From the NCBI RefSeq assembly GCF_030696885.1, contig NZ_JAUYRI010000009.1, positions 1 through 64,000 of the forward strand: DNA of 64,000 nt, read 5' to 3'. This document shows, one piece after another, positions 21,502 through 29,809 of the stretch. The notes below the pieces were generated by a model. It saw only the letters and a program-made list of their open reading frames with translations. It was not told where the DNA came from and made no database searches. A program made the position numbers and the translations under genes. The stretch's first letter is position 1. Every line of letters begins with the position of its first letter. This DNA comes from Thiobacillus sp. (GTDB lineage Bacteria > Pseudomonadota > Gammaproteobacteria > Burkholderiales > Thiobacillaceae).

Positions 21502-22659
21502 ATGAATATCAATCGACCTGTCAGCGGCCTTTCTCCTGCATCCCTCATCGACCGCCTTGCAGCGGTGCGCAGCCGCCTGCGCGCGCTGATCGGGTGCCTG
21601 CCTGCCGACGGCTGGCTGGGGCCGCGCGCCGGCCATCTGAACCCGCCGTTGTGGGAGGTTGGGCATCTCGTCTGGTTCCAGGAACGCTGGTGCCTGCGCG
21701 AACGTGCCGACGGCGCGCGCGCGCCCAGCCTGCTGGCGGGCGCCGATGCCTTGTACGACTCTTCGGCCGTGCCGCACGACACGCGCTGGGATCTGCCCTT
21801 GCTGGACCCTGCCGCAGTCGACGACTACGCGCGCCGGGTGGCCGATGCCGTGGCTGCCCGCCTGCGCAACGAATTCGACGGGGACATCGCCTACTTCGCC
21901 GAGCTGTGTGTTTATCACGAGCTGATGCACATCGAAGCCTGGTGGATGGCGTTTCAGGATCTGGGCTATGCGCCCCCCGTCTGGCCGGAAATCGGCGGCG
22001 TGCAGTCGGCGCCGCGGCTGGGGTTTGCCAAAGGCGAGGTGGCGCTGGGCAGCGGAGCCGACGTGGGCTTCATTTTCGACAATGAAAAATGGCGTCACAC
22101 GGTGCCGGTCGCCGCGTTTGATATCGACGCGAGCCCGGTGTCGGAGACGGCCTTCGCCGGATTCGTCGAGGCGGGTGGCTATCAGAATAAGTCAATGTGG
22201 TCGGCGGAGGGCTGGAACTGGCGCCAGCGCACCGACGCCCATCATCCGGTGTACTGGCGGCAAACAGACGATAGCTGGCAGGTGCGGCGCTTCGACCGCT
22301 GGCTGCCGTTGAATGCCGAGACGCCGATGCTGCATGTGAACCGCTTCGAGGCCGAAGCCTTCGCCGCGTGGCAGGGCCGACAGTTGCCGACCGCCGCGCA
22401 GTGGCTGCGCGCGACGGCGCATCCGGATTTTCAGTGGGGCAGGGCGTGGGAGTGGCTGCGCGACCCGTTCGCGCCGTATCCGGGCTTTGCGCCCGATCCG
22501 TATCACGATTATTCCGAGCCCTGGTTCCATACCCACGGCGAATTGCGCGGCGGCGGGCCGGTGACCGACCTTTCGCTCAAACGCGCCGGCTTCCGCAATT
22601 TCTACCTGCCCGAGCGGCGCGATCCGTTCGCGGGTTTCCGGACGGTGAGTCCGGCTTAG
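21502..22659 (+). CDS. EgtB/SenA-like sulfoxide (selenoxide) synthase
   Basis: DinB-like N-term (PPLWEVGHLVWFQERW, YHELMHIEAWWMA) plus FGE-sulfatase domain (PVSETAFAGFVEAGGY, MLHVNRFEAEAFAAWQGRQLPTAAQWLRAT, GFRNFYLPERRDPFAGFRT). Confidence 0.88.
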   Translation: MNINRPVSGLSPASLIDRLAAVRSRLRALIGCLPADGWLGPRAGHLNPPLWEVGHLVWFQERWCLRERADGARAPSLLAGADALYDSSAVPHDTRWDLPLLDPAAVDDYARRVADAVAARLRNEFDGDIAYFAELCVYHELMHIEAWWMAFQDLGYAPPVWPEIGGVQSAPRLGFAKGEVALGSGADVGFIFDNEKWRHTVPVAAFDIDASPVSETAFAGFVEAGGYQNKSMWSAEGWNWRQRTDAHHPVYWRQTDDSWQVRRFDRWLPLNAETPMLHVNRFEAEAFAAWQGRQLPTAAQWLRATAHPDFQWGRAWEWLRDPFAPYPGFAPDPYHDYSEPWFHTHGELRGGGPVTDLSLKRAGFRNFYLPERRDPFAGFRTVSPA

Positions 22660-23636
22660 CCGCCGGTCATCGACATGAAGCGCAGGATCTTGTGCGGCGC
22701 TTCACGGAACTCGTGGCGCTCGGGCTTGAGGTTGATGGCGTGGACGATCGCCGCTTCCAGCTCGGCGTCGCTGCAGCCGCCGCGCAGCAGCGGGCGGAAC
22801 TCGAATTTCTCGTCCTGCCCCAGGCACATGTATGCGGTGCCGTCGACCGCGACACGCACGCGGTTGCAGGTCTCGCAGAAGTGTTGCGAGATCGGCGTGA
22901 TGAAACCGACGTTGAAACGGCCGTCGGCGCTGCCGAGATAGCGCGCGGGGCCGGCGCCGGGCAGCGTGGTTTCCATCAGATTGAACTGCCGGCGCAGGCG
23001 TTCCTTCACCGGCTGCAGGTCGAGGTATTCGGCGTTCTGCCCGGTGCTTCCCATCGGCATCGATTCGATCAGCCGCAGCACGAAGCCGCGCTGCATGCAG
23101 AACGCGACCATCTCGTCGATCTCGTCGTCGTTGCTGCCGGCGAGCGCGACCATGTTGAGCTTGATCGGCGAAAAGCCCGCTTCCTGTGCGGCGGCGAGGC
23201 CGGCCATCACCTTGGCCAGCACGTCGCGGCCGTTGATCTTTTCCACCCGCGCCTGCTGCAGCGAATCGAGGCTGACGTTGAGCCGTGTCACACCGGCGGC
23301 CTTCAAGGCCTCGGCGTGCTTGTCGAGCTGGGTGGCATTGGTCGACAGCGACAGGTCCTCGACGCCGGGCAGGGCAGCGATGCGCCTGGCCAGACCCGAA
23401 ATGTCGCGTCGCAACAGCGGCTCGCCGCCGGTCAGGCGGATGCGGCTGACCCCGAGCCGGGCAAACGCGCCGACCAGGCGTTCGATCTCGTCGAAGTCGA
23501 GCCAGTGCTCGGGCTCCTCGAAACCCTGGAAGCCTTCCGGCATGCAGTAGCTGCAGCGCAGGTCGCAGCGGTCGGTGACCGACAGGCGCACGTAATCGAT
23601 GCGGCGTCCGAACTGATCCTGAAGCGTGGCTGACAT
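22656..23636 (-). CDS. moaA: GTP 3',8-cyclase
   Basis: RRIDYVRLSVTDRCDLRCSYCMP, RLTGGEPLLRRDI, C-terminal CETCNRVRVAVDG; C-terminal GG. Confidence 0.97.
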   Translation of the reverse strand: MSATLQDQFGRRIDYVRLSVTDRCDLRCSYCMPEGFQGFEEPEHWLDFDEIERLVGAFARLGVSRIRLTGGEPLLRRDISGLARRIAALPGVEDLSLSTNATQLDKHAEALKAAGVTRLNVSLDSLQQARVEKINGRDVLAKVMAGLAAAQEAGFSPIKLNMVALAGSNDDEIDEMVAFCMQRGFVLRLIESMPMGSTGQNAEYLDLQPVKERLRRQFNLMETTLPGAGPARYLGSADGRFNVGFITPISQHFCETCNRVRVAVDGTAYMCLGQDEKFEFRPLLRGGCSDAELEAAIVHAINLKPERHEFREAPHKILRFMSMTGG

Positions 23637-23664
23637 GATGGGCGTGGTGGATTGCCAGGGTGGG

Positions 23665-23686
23665 GTTATATATGAAAAAATATAAC
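23665..23686. promoter_or_regulatory. ModE-box-like palindrome
   Basis: GTTATAT-ATGAAAAA-ATATAAC, perfect 7-bp arms, 8-bp spacer, in divergent moaA/tauE spacer. Confidence 0.6.
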
Positions 23687-23723
23687 ACAAGTCGGGATAA
23701 CACAAATCAATGGGTCCGGATTC

Positions 23724-24470
23724 ATGACAGGATTTGAACTTGCGCTATGGCTGATTCCTGCGTTTTTTGCAGGCGCGCTGCTGTACGCCACCGTCGGCCA
23801 TGGGGGCGCGTCGGCTTATCTCGCGATCATGGCGCTGGCCGGCTTTGCGCCCGCCGAAATGAAGCCGGTCGCGCTGATGCTCAATGTCGTCGTCGCCGGC
23901 ATCGGCACCTGGAAATATGTGCGGGCGGGCTGCTTCGATGTGCGGCTGCTTGGCTGGTTCGCGCTGTTTTCACTGCCGATGGCCTTCTGGGGCGGCGGTC
24001 TCAGCCTGCCGGACGCCTGGTTCAAGCCGGTGGTTGGCGTGGTGCTGCTGTTTGCCGCCTGGCGCATGCTGTCGCCCGCGATGGCGGTGCATGACAGCCA
24101 GGTCAAACGCGCGCCGCTGTTGGGTATCGCGCTGTCCGGCGGCGCGATGGGTTTTCTGTCGGGGCTGACCGGCGTCGGCGGCGGCATTTTCCTCAGCCCG
24201 CTGGTGCTGCTGCTGGGCTGGGCCAGCACGCGCGTGACCTCGGGGGTCGCGGCGGCCTTCATCCTGCTCAATTCGATCGCGGGTCTGGCCGGTTTTCTGG
24301 GGCAGGGCGCGCTGCCGCAAACCGAAGCGCTGCCGCTGTGGGCGCTTGCGGTGGCGGCAGGCGGTTGGCTCGGCGCGGAAATCGGCAGCCGCCGCATCCC
24401 ACCGGCCTGGATCCGCAAAGCGCTTGCGCTGGTGCTGGCGATTGCCGGCAGCAAGCTCGCCTTTCTATGA
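23724..24470 (+). CDS. TauE/SafE family sulfite exporter
   Basis: Multi-TM; ATVGHGGASAYLAIMALAGF, GFLSGLTGVGGGIFLSPLVLLLGWASTRVTSGVAAAFILLNS. Confidence 0.92.
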   Translation: MTGFELALWLIPAFFAGALLYATVGHGGASAYLAIMALAGFAPAEMKPVALMLNVVVAGIGTWKYVRAGCFDVRLLGWFALFSLPMAFWGGGLSLPDAWFKPVVGVVLLFAAWRMLSPAMAVHDSQVKRAPLLGIALSGGAMGFLSGLTGVGGGIFLSPLVLLLGWASTRVTSGVAAAFILLNSIAGLAGFLGQGALPQTEALPLWALAVAAGGWLGAEIGSRRIPPAWIRKALALVLAIAGSKLAFL

Positions 24471-24967
24471 AAGACTTCGGCATCGCAGGCTACAGCGGCA
24501 GCGGCAAGACCACGCTGATCGAACGCGTGCTGCCGCTGCTGATCGCGCGTGGGCTCAGGGTGGCGGTGATCAAGCACACCCACCACGACTTCGACATCGA
24601 TCGCCCCGGCAAGGACAGCTGGCGCGCGCGCGAGGCAGGGGGGGCGGCGGTGCTGCTGGCGTCCGACCATCGCACGGCGCTGCTGACCGAACACCGCAAC
24701 ACGCCGCCTGAATTGAGCGCACTGCTGGACCAGCTGCCGCCGTGCGACCTGGTGCTGGTCGAAGGCTACAAGCGCTGCGCCATCCCCAAGCTCGAAGTGC
24801 ACCGCGCCGAGACCGGCAAACCCTGGCTGTTCCCGGATGACCCGTCTATTCTGGCAGCGGCGTCTGACGTTGATCCGCCGCAGCCGATTCCCCGCATCGA
24901 CCTCAATGCGCTTTCCCAACTCACGGACTTTATTGTTGACCATGCTCACAGCCACCCAACTGCTTGA
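24467..24967 (+). CDS. mobB: molybdopterin-guanine dinucleotide biosynthesis protein MobB
   Basis: GIAGYSGSGKTTLIERVLPLL, VIKHTHHDFDIDRPGKDSWRAREAG, LVLVEGYK; ATGA overlap with tauE. Confidence 0.95.
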   Translation: MKDFGIAGYSGSGKTTLIERVLPLLIARGLRVAVIKHTHHDFDIDRPGKDSWRAREAGGAAVLLASDHRTALLTEHRNTPPELSALLDQLPPCDLVLVEGYKRCAIPKLEVHRAETGKPWLFPDDPSILAAASDVDPPQPIPRIDLNALSQLTDFIVDHAHSHPTA

Positions 24968-26135
24968 TGCCCTGCTCGAACGCGCCCGCGGCGCGACGGC
25001 AAGCGAAACCGTGTCGGTCACCGATGCGCTCGGACGCGTGCTCGCCGCACCGCAGACGTCTGCCATTACCGTGCCGCCGCTCGACAACAGCGCGATGGAT
25101 GGCTACGCCGTGCGGGTGGCCGACGTGGCGGTCGCCGGCGTGCGCCTGCCGGTGTCACAGCGCATCCAGGCCGGTGCGGTCGGTGCGCCGCTGCAAGCCG
25201 GCACCGCCGCGCGCATCTTTACCGGCGCAGCGGTGCCGGCGGGCGCGGATGCGGTCTTGATGCAGGAATACTGCGGTCTCGAAGGCGACGAGGTCGTCAT
25301 CCACGCGCAGCCGCACCCCGGCGAGAACATCCGCCGCGCCGGAGAAGACATCCAGGCCGGCGCGCAGATCCTCGCTGCCGGCACCCGCATCGGCGCAGCG
25401 GAGATGGGACTGGCGGCCTCGGTCGGGCTGGCCGAATTGCCGGTGTTCAGAAAACTCAAGGTCGCCTGCTTCTTCACCGGCGACGAACTGGTGACGCCGG
25501 GCGCGCCCCTGCTGCCCGGCCAGATCTACAACTCCAACCGCTATACGCTGACCGGACTAGTGAACGACCTCGGCTGCGAACTGATCGATCTCGGCATCGT
25601 GCCGGATACGCTCGAAGCCACCGAGTCCGCGCTGCTGCGTGCCGCCAGCCTGGCCGATGTCATCGTGACCAGCGGCGGGGTGTCGGTGGGCGAGGCGGAT
25701 TATGTGAAGGCGGCTGTCGAGAAACTCGGCCGCGTCGAGATGTGGAAAGTCGCGATGAAACCCGGCAAGCCGCTCGTCTACGGGCGCGTGAAGAAGGCCG
25801 ACTTCATCGGGTTGCCCGGCAACCCGGTATCGGCCTTCGTCACCTTCTGCCTGTTCGTGCGGCCCTTCCTGCTGAAGCGCATGGGCGCGGCCAATGTGCT
25901 GTACCGCGCGTTCGCCGCGCAGGCGGATTTCACCTGGCGCAAGCCGGGCGCGCGGCGCGAATTCCTGCGTGCGCAGTTGCAGGCCAACGGCAGGCTGGCG
26001 CTGTTCCCCAACCAGAGCTCGGGGGTGCTGACCTCGTGTGCCTGGGCCGACGGCCTGGTCGATCTCGAAATCGGCCAGACCATTCAGCCAGGAGATTGGG
26101 TACGTTTCATTCCCTTCTCGGAATTGCTGTCATGA
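24942..26135 (+). CDS. moeA: molybdopterin molybdenumtransferase
   Basis: PPLDNSAMDGYAVR, IFTGAAVPAGADAVLMQE, TSGGVSVGEADYVK, GLPGNPVSAFVTF. Confidence 0.97.
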   Translation: MLTATQLLDALLERARGATASETVSVTDALGRVLAAPQTSAITVPPLDNSAMDGYAVRVADVAVAGVRLPVSQRIQAGAVGAPLQAGTAARIFTGAAVPAGADAVLMQEYCGLEGDEVVIHAQPHPGENIRRAGEDIQAGAQILAAGTRIGAAEMGLAASVGLAELPVFRKLKVACFFTGDELVTPGAPLLPGQIYNSNRYTLTGLVNDLGCELIDLGIVPDTLEATESALLRAASLADVIVTSGGVSVGEADYVKAAVEKLGRVEMWKVAMKPGKPLVYGRVKKADFIGLPGNPVSAFVTFCLFVRPFLLKRMGAANVLYRAFAAQADFTWRKPGARREFLRAQLQANGRLALFPNQSSGVLTSCAWADGLVDLEIGQTIQPGDWVRFIPFSELLS

Positions 26136-26383
26136 CCCTGCGCATTATTTACTTTGCCCGCCTGCGCGAACGCTTCGGCATGGCCGAGGAAAGCCTCGAT
26201 TTCGCCGGCGTCACCGCCGCCGATCTGGTGGCGGCGCTGCAGGTGCGCGGCGGCGCGTGGGCGGAAGAACTGGCGGCGGGGCGGGCGTTCCGGGTCGCGG
26301 TCAACCAGGACATCGTTGCGCTCGACGCGGCGCTGCCGGACGGTGCCGAAGTTGCGATCTTCCCGCCGGTGACTGGAGGCTAG
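26132..26383 (+). CDS. moaD: molybdopterin synthase sulfur carrier subunit
   Basis: 83 aa, MTLRIIYFARLRERFG...EVAIFPPVTGG C-terminal GG; overlaps moeA stop. Confidence 0.94.
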   Translation: MTLRIIYFARLRERFGMAEESLDFAGVTAADLVAALQVRGGAWAEELAAGRAFRVAVNQDIVALDAALPDGAEVAIFPPVTGG

Positions 26384-26387
26384 CCTG

Positions 26388-26843
26388 ATGAAGATCGTCG
26401 TGCAAAGCGAGCCCTTCGACCTTGGCGCCGAAGTCGACGCGATGCGTGCCGGCCGCACCGACATCGGCGCCATCGCCAGCTTCGTCGGCCTTGCGCGCGA
26501 CATGAACGCCGGCAGCGGGGTCGCGGCGATGACGCTGGAGCACTATCCGGGCATGACCGAGAAGGCGCTTGCCCGGCTGGTCGACGACGCCAACGCACGC
26601 TGGGCACTGCTCGATATCACCGTGATCCACCGCATCGGCCGCCTGCTGCCGGGCGACCCCATCGTGCTGGTGGCGGTAGCAAGCCCGCACCGCGGCGAAG
26701 CCTTCGCCGCCTGCGAATTCATCAAGGATTTCCTCAAGACCCAGGCGCCGTTCTGGAAGAAGGAAGAAACGCCCGAGGGCACGCGCTGGGTCGAAGCGCG
26801 CGCGAGCGACGACGCAGCGGCGGCACGCTGGTCGCGCGACTGA
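26388..26843 (+). CDS. moaE: molybdopterin synthase catalytic subunit
   Basis: GAIASFVGLARDMN, LEHYPGMTEKAL, HRIGRLLPGDPIVLVAVASPHRGEAFAACEFIKDFLKTQAPFWKKE. Confidence 0.97.
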   Translation: MKIVVQSEPFDLGAEVDAMRAGRTDIGAIASFVGLARDMNAGSGVAAMTLEHYPGMTEKALARLVDDANARWALLDITVIHRIGRLLPGDPIVLVAVASPHRGEAFAACEFIKDFLKTQAPFWKKEETPEGTRWVEARASDDAAAARWSRD

Positions 26844-26994
26844 TCGGCACCACGCCAGTACACGACAACCGTCCGGCGCACTAAGTCAGTGCCGCTTCCG
26901 ATGCCTGTGCGCGGGCATCGTGTCAACGCGTCGATTCCCCGCAATCCCTTTATTCATCAGGCCTGAGCGGGCACGCACACGCGTTGCCCGGAAG

Positions 26995-27011
26995 TTGGCA
27001 CGCGCGTTGCT
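26995..27011 (+). promoter_or_regulatory. sigma-54 (-24/-12) promoter upstream of gntR operon
   Basis: TTGGCACG-CGCG-TTGCT; GG and GC dinucleotides separated by exactly 10 nt; matches TGGCACG-N4-TTGCW. Confidence 0.8.
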
Positions 27012-27053
27012 ACGTCATTACTCGTCATAACAAGTTCTGGAGTCTGACGCGAA

Positions 27054-27815
27054 ATGGTGAAGCCACGGAAAACCCCCTCGCAACTGCTGCACGTGTCGCC
27101 GGTGCCGCTCTACACGCAAATCAAGGAGATCCTGCGCGACCGGATTCTCGACGGCAGCTACCAGGCGCACGAACAGATGCCGTCGGAAAGCGAGTTGATG
27201 AGCACCTTCGGCGTCTCCCGAATCACGGTGCGGCAGGCCCTGGGCGACCTGCAGAAGGAAGGCCTGATTTTCAAGATCCACGGCAAGGGCACCTACGTGT
27301 CCAAGCCGAAGGCGTTTCAGAACATCGCCGAACTGCAGGGCTTCGGCGAGGCGATGTCGAGCATGGGCTATGAGACCTTCTCGCGCGTGGTGAGCATCAA
27401 ATCGATGCCCGCCGGTGCGACGGTCGGTGCCAGGCTGAACGCGGCGGACAGCGAGGAAATCGTCGAATTGCGCCGGGTGCGCTACCTCAATCGCGCGCCG
27501 ATCTCGCTCGACGTGACCTATGTGCCCAAATCGATCGGCGAGCGCCTGGCGAAGGAAGACCTGGCGCATCGCGACATCTTCCTCATCCTCGAAAACGACT
27601 ACGGCATTGCGCTCGGCGCGGCCGAGCTGCAGATCGAATCCATGCTGGCGGACGATTATCTGGCGCGCCAGTTGAAAGTGGAGGAGGGCGCGCCGGTCCT
27701 GCGGATCGAGCGCCTCACCCTCACCGCAGACGGTCGTCCGATCGATTTCGAATACCTCTATTACCGCGGCGATGCCTTCCAGTACCGGATGCGCATCGAG
27801 CGTTCCCACGTCTAG
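27054..27815 (+). CDS. GntR family (HutC/UTRA-type) transcriptional regulator
   Basis: VPLYTQIKEILRDRILDGSYQAHEQMPSESELMSTFGVSRITVRQALGDLQKEGLIFKIHGKGTYV; UTRA-like C-terminal domain. Confidence 0.95.
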   Translation: MVKPRKTPSQLLHVSPVPLYTQIKEILRDRILDGSYQAHEQMPSESELMSTFGVSRITVRQALGDLQKEGLIFKIHGKGTYVSKPKAFQNIAELQGFGEAMSSMGYETFSRVVSIKSMPAGATVGARLNAADSEEIVELRRVRYLNRAPISLDVTYVPKSIGERLAKEDLAHRDIFLILENDYGIALGAAELQIESMLADDYLARQLKVEEGAPVLRIERLTLTADGRPIDFEYLYYRGDAFQYRMRIERSHV

Positions 27816-27824
27816 GAGATTTTC

Positions 27825-29555
27825 ATGAGCGACATGTTTGCGGAAGTGGATGTGCTGGTGATTGGCGGCGGGACCGCGGGTCCGATGGCGGCCGTCAAGG
27901 CCAAGGAAAAAAATCCGGCGTTGAAGGTGATGCTGCTGGAAAAAGCCAACGTGAAGCGCAGCGGCGCGATCTCGATGGGCATGGACGGCCTCAACAACGC
28001 GGTGATTCCAGGGCACGCTACGCCCGAGCAGTACGTCAAGGAAATCACCGTCGCCAATGACGGCATCGTCAACCAGAAGACGGTGATGGCCTACGCGCAG
28101 GAAAGCTTCAACATGATCAACCAGCTCGACCGCTGGGGGGTGAAGTTCGAGAAGGACGAGACCGGCGACTACGCAGTGAAGAAGGTGCACCACATCGGCA
28201 CCTACGTGCTGCCGATGCCGGAAGGCCATCACATGAAGAAGGTGCTGTATCGCCAGCTGAAGAAGGCGCGCGTCGAGATCACCAACCGCTACATGGCCAC
28301 GCGCCTGCTGCTGGATGCAAACGGCGCGATCGCCGGCGCGATGGTGCTCGACACCCGCGAAGGCACGTTCGGCGTGATCCGTGCCAAGTCGGTGATCCTC
28401 TGCACCGGTGCGGCCGGCCGGCTCGGCCTGCCGTCCTCCGGCTATCTGTTTGGCACCTACGAGAATCCGACCAACGCCGGCGACGGCTATGCGCTGGCCT
28501 ATCACGCCGGCGCAGAGCTCTCGGGCATCGAGTGCTACCAGATCAACCCGCTGATCAAGGACTACAACGGCCCGTCGTGCGCCTACGTCACCGGTCCCTT
28601 CGGCGGCTACACCGCAAACTCCAAGGGCGAGCGCTTCATCGAGTGCGACTACTGGAGCGGCCAGATGATGATGGAGTTCTACAAGGAACTCGAAGGCGGC
28701 AACGGCCCGGTTTTCCTCAAGATGGACCATCTGGCCGAGGAGACGATCGGCACCATCGAGCACATCCTGCACAGCAACGAGCGTCCGAGCCGGGGCCGTT
28801 TCCACGAAGGGCGGCATCTCGACTACCGCCAGGGCATGGTGGAAATGCACATCTCCGAAATCGGCCTGTGCAGCGGCCACTCGGCTTCCGGTGTGTGGGT
28901 GGATGAGCATGCGGCGACCACCGTGCCGGGCCTCTACGCCGCCGGAGACCTTGCCTGCGTGCCGCACAACTACATGCTGGGCGCCTTCGTCTACGGCCAG
29001 TTCGCAGGGCAGAGCGCGGCCGAGTACGCCATGTCGCATGAACTGCCGGCGGTCGATGACGTGCAGGTCGAGGCCGAGCGCAAGCGCGTGCTGGCGCCGC
29101 TGTCGGTGGTCGACGGCCTGCCGCCGGCCCAGGTCGAGTACAAGTTGCGCCGCTTCGTCAACGACTATCTGCAGCCGCCCAAGGTGACGAAGAAGATGGA
29201 AATCGGCCTCGACCGCTTCGCGGAAATTCGTGCCGACCTGGATTCCATGTCGGCAGCGAATCCGCACGAACTGATGCGGGCGATGGAAGTGCATTTCATC
29301 CTCGACTGCGCGGAGATGGCTGCCCACGCTTCCCTCTACCGCACCGAGTCGCGCTGGGGCCTCTATCACTACCGTGTCGAGCATCCAGAAAAGGACGACG
29401 CCGACTGGTTCTGCCACGCCCAGCTGAAGAAAAACGAGGCGGGTGAAATGACCTGCTTCAAGCGCCCCATCGAACCCTACATCGTCGAACTCGACGATGA
29501 GGAGAAGGATGCCTACAACCGCCTGCGTGTCGTCAAGCAGGCCGAAGCCGCCTAA
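27825..29555 (+). CDS. AprA-like / fumarate-reductase-type FAD flavoprotein
   Basis: DVLVIGGGTAGPMAAVKAKEKNP, SMGMDGLNNAVIPGHATPEQYVKEITVANDGIVNQ, PGLYAAGDLACVPHNYMLGAFVYGQFAGQSA. Confidence 0.85.
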   Translation: MSDMFAEVDVLVIGGGTAGPMAAVKAKEKNPALKVMLLEKANVKRSGAISMGMDGLNNAVIPGHATPEQYVKEITVANDGIVNQKTVMAYAQESFNMINQLDRWGVKFEKDETGDYAVKKVHHIGTYVLPMPEGHHMKKVLYRQLKKARVEITNRYMATRLLLDANGAIAGAMVLDTREGTFGVIRAKSVILCTGAAGRLGLPSSGYLFGTYENPTNAGDGYALAYHAGAELSGIECYQINPLIKDYNGPSCAYVTGPFGGYTANSKGERFIECDYWSGQMMMEFYKELEGGNGPVFLKMDHLAEETIGTIEHILHSNERPSRGRFHEGRHLDYRQGMVEMHISEIGLCSGHSASGVWVDEHAATTVPGLYAAGDLACVPHNYMLGAFVYGQFAGQSAAEYAMSHELPAVDDVQVEAERKRVLAPLSVVDGLPPAQVEYKLRRFVNDYLQPPKVTKKMEIGLDRFAEIRADLDSMSAANPHELMRAMEVHFILDCAEMAAHASLYRTESRWGLYHYRVEHPEKDDADWFCHAQLKKNEAGEMTCFKRPIEPYIVELDDEEKDAYNRLRVVKQAEAA

Positions 29556-29566
29556 GGAGAATTTTC

Positions 29567-29800
29567 ATGCCCATGACCCTGAACCGGGTATCCGTGCCCG
29601 TGACCGTGGACGAGGACGCCTGCATCGCCGACAAGGGCTGCACGGTCTGCGTCGAATCCTGCCCGCTGGATCTGCTCGCCATCGATCTGTTGAAGAAGAA
29701 GGCGTTCATGAAATTCGACGAGTGCTGGTACTGCCTGCCGTGCGAGAAGGATTGCCCGACCCAGGCCATCCGCGTCGACATCCCCTACCTGCTGCGCTAG
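29567..29800 (+). CDS. AprB-like short 2[4Fe-4S] ferredoxin
   Basis: CIADKGCTVCVESCPLDLLAID and CWYCLPCEKDCPTQAI; resembles N-terminal part of AprB but only 77 aa. Confidence 0.88.
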   Translation: MPMTLNRVSVPVTVDEDACIADKGCTVCVESCPLDLLAIDLLKKKAFMKFDECWYCLPCEKDCPTQAIRVDIPYLLR

Positions 29801-29809
29801 GAGCCCCGC

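Noticed and set aside
19398-22659. Complete senABC selenoneine cluster
   Set aside because: No SenB-type glycosyltransferase is encoded in the window, so a complete pathway cannot be claimed
27018-29417. 799-aa minus-strand ORF opposite gntR/flavoprotein
   Set aside because: His/Arg-rich antisense shadow; plus strand carries clear families with RBS-spaced starts
27825-29800. Canonical dissimilatory APS reductase (aprBA)
   Set aside because: Gene order is A then B, flavoprotein is only 576 aa, ferredoxin lacks the AprB C-terminal tail, and no AprM or Qmo genes are adjacent; only AprA/B-like is supportable
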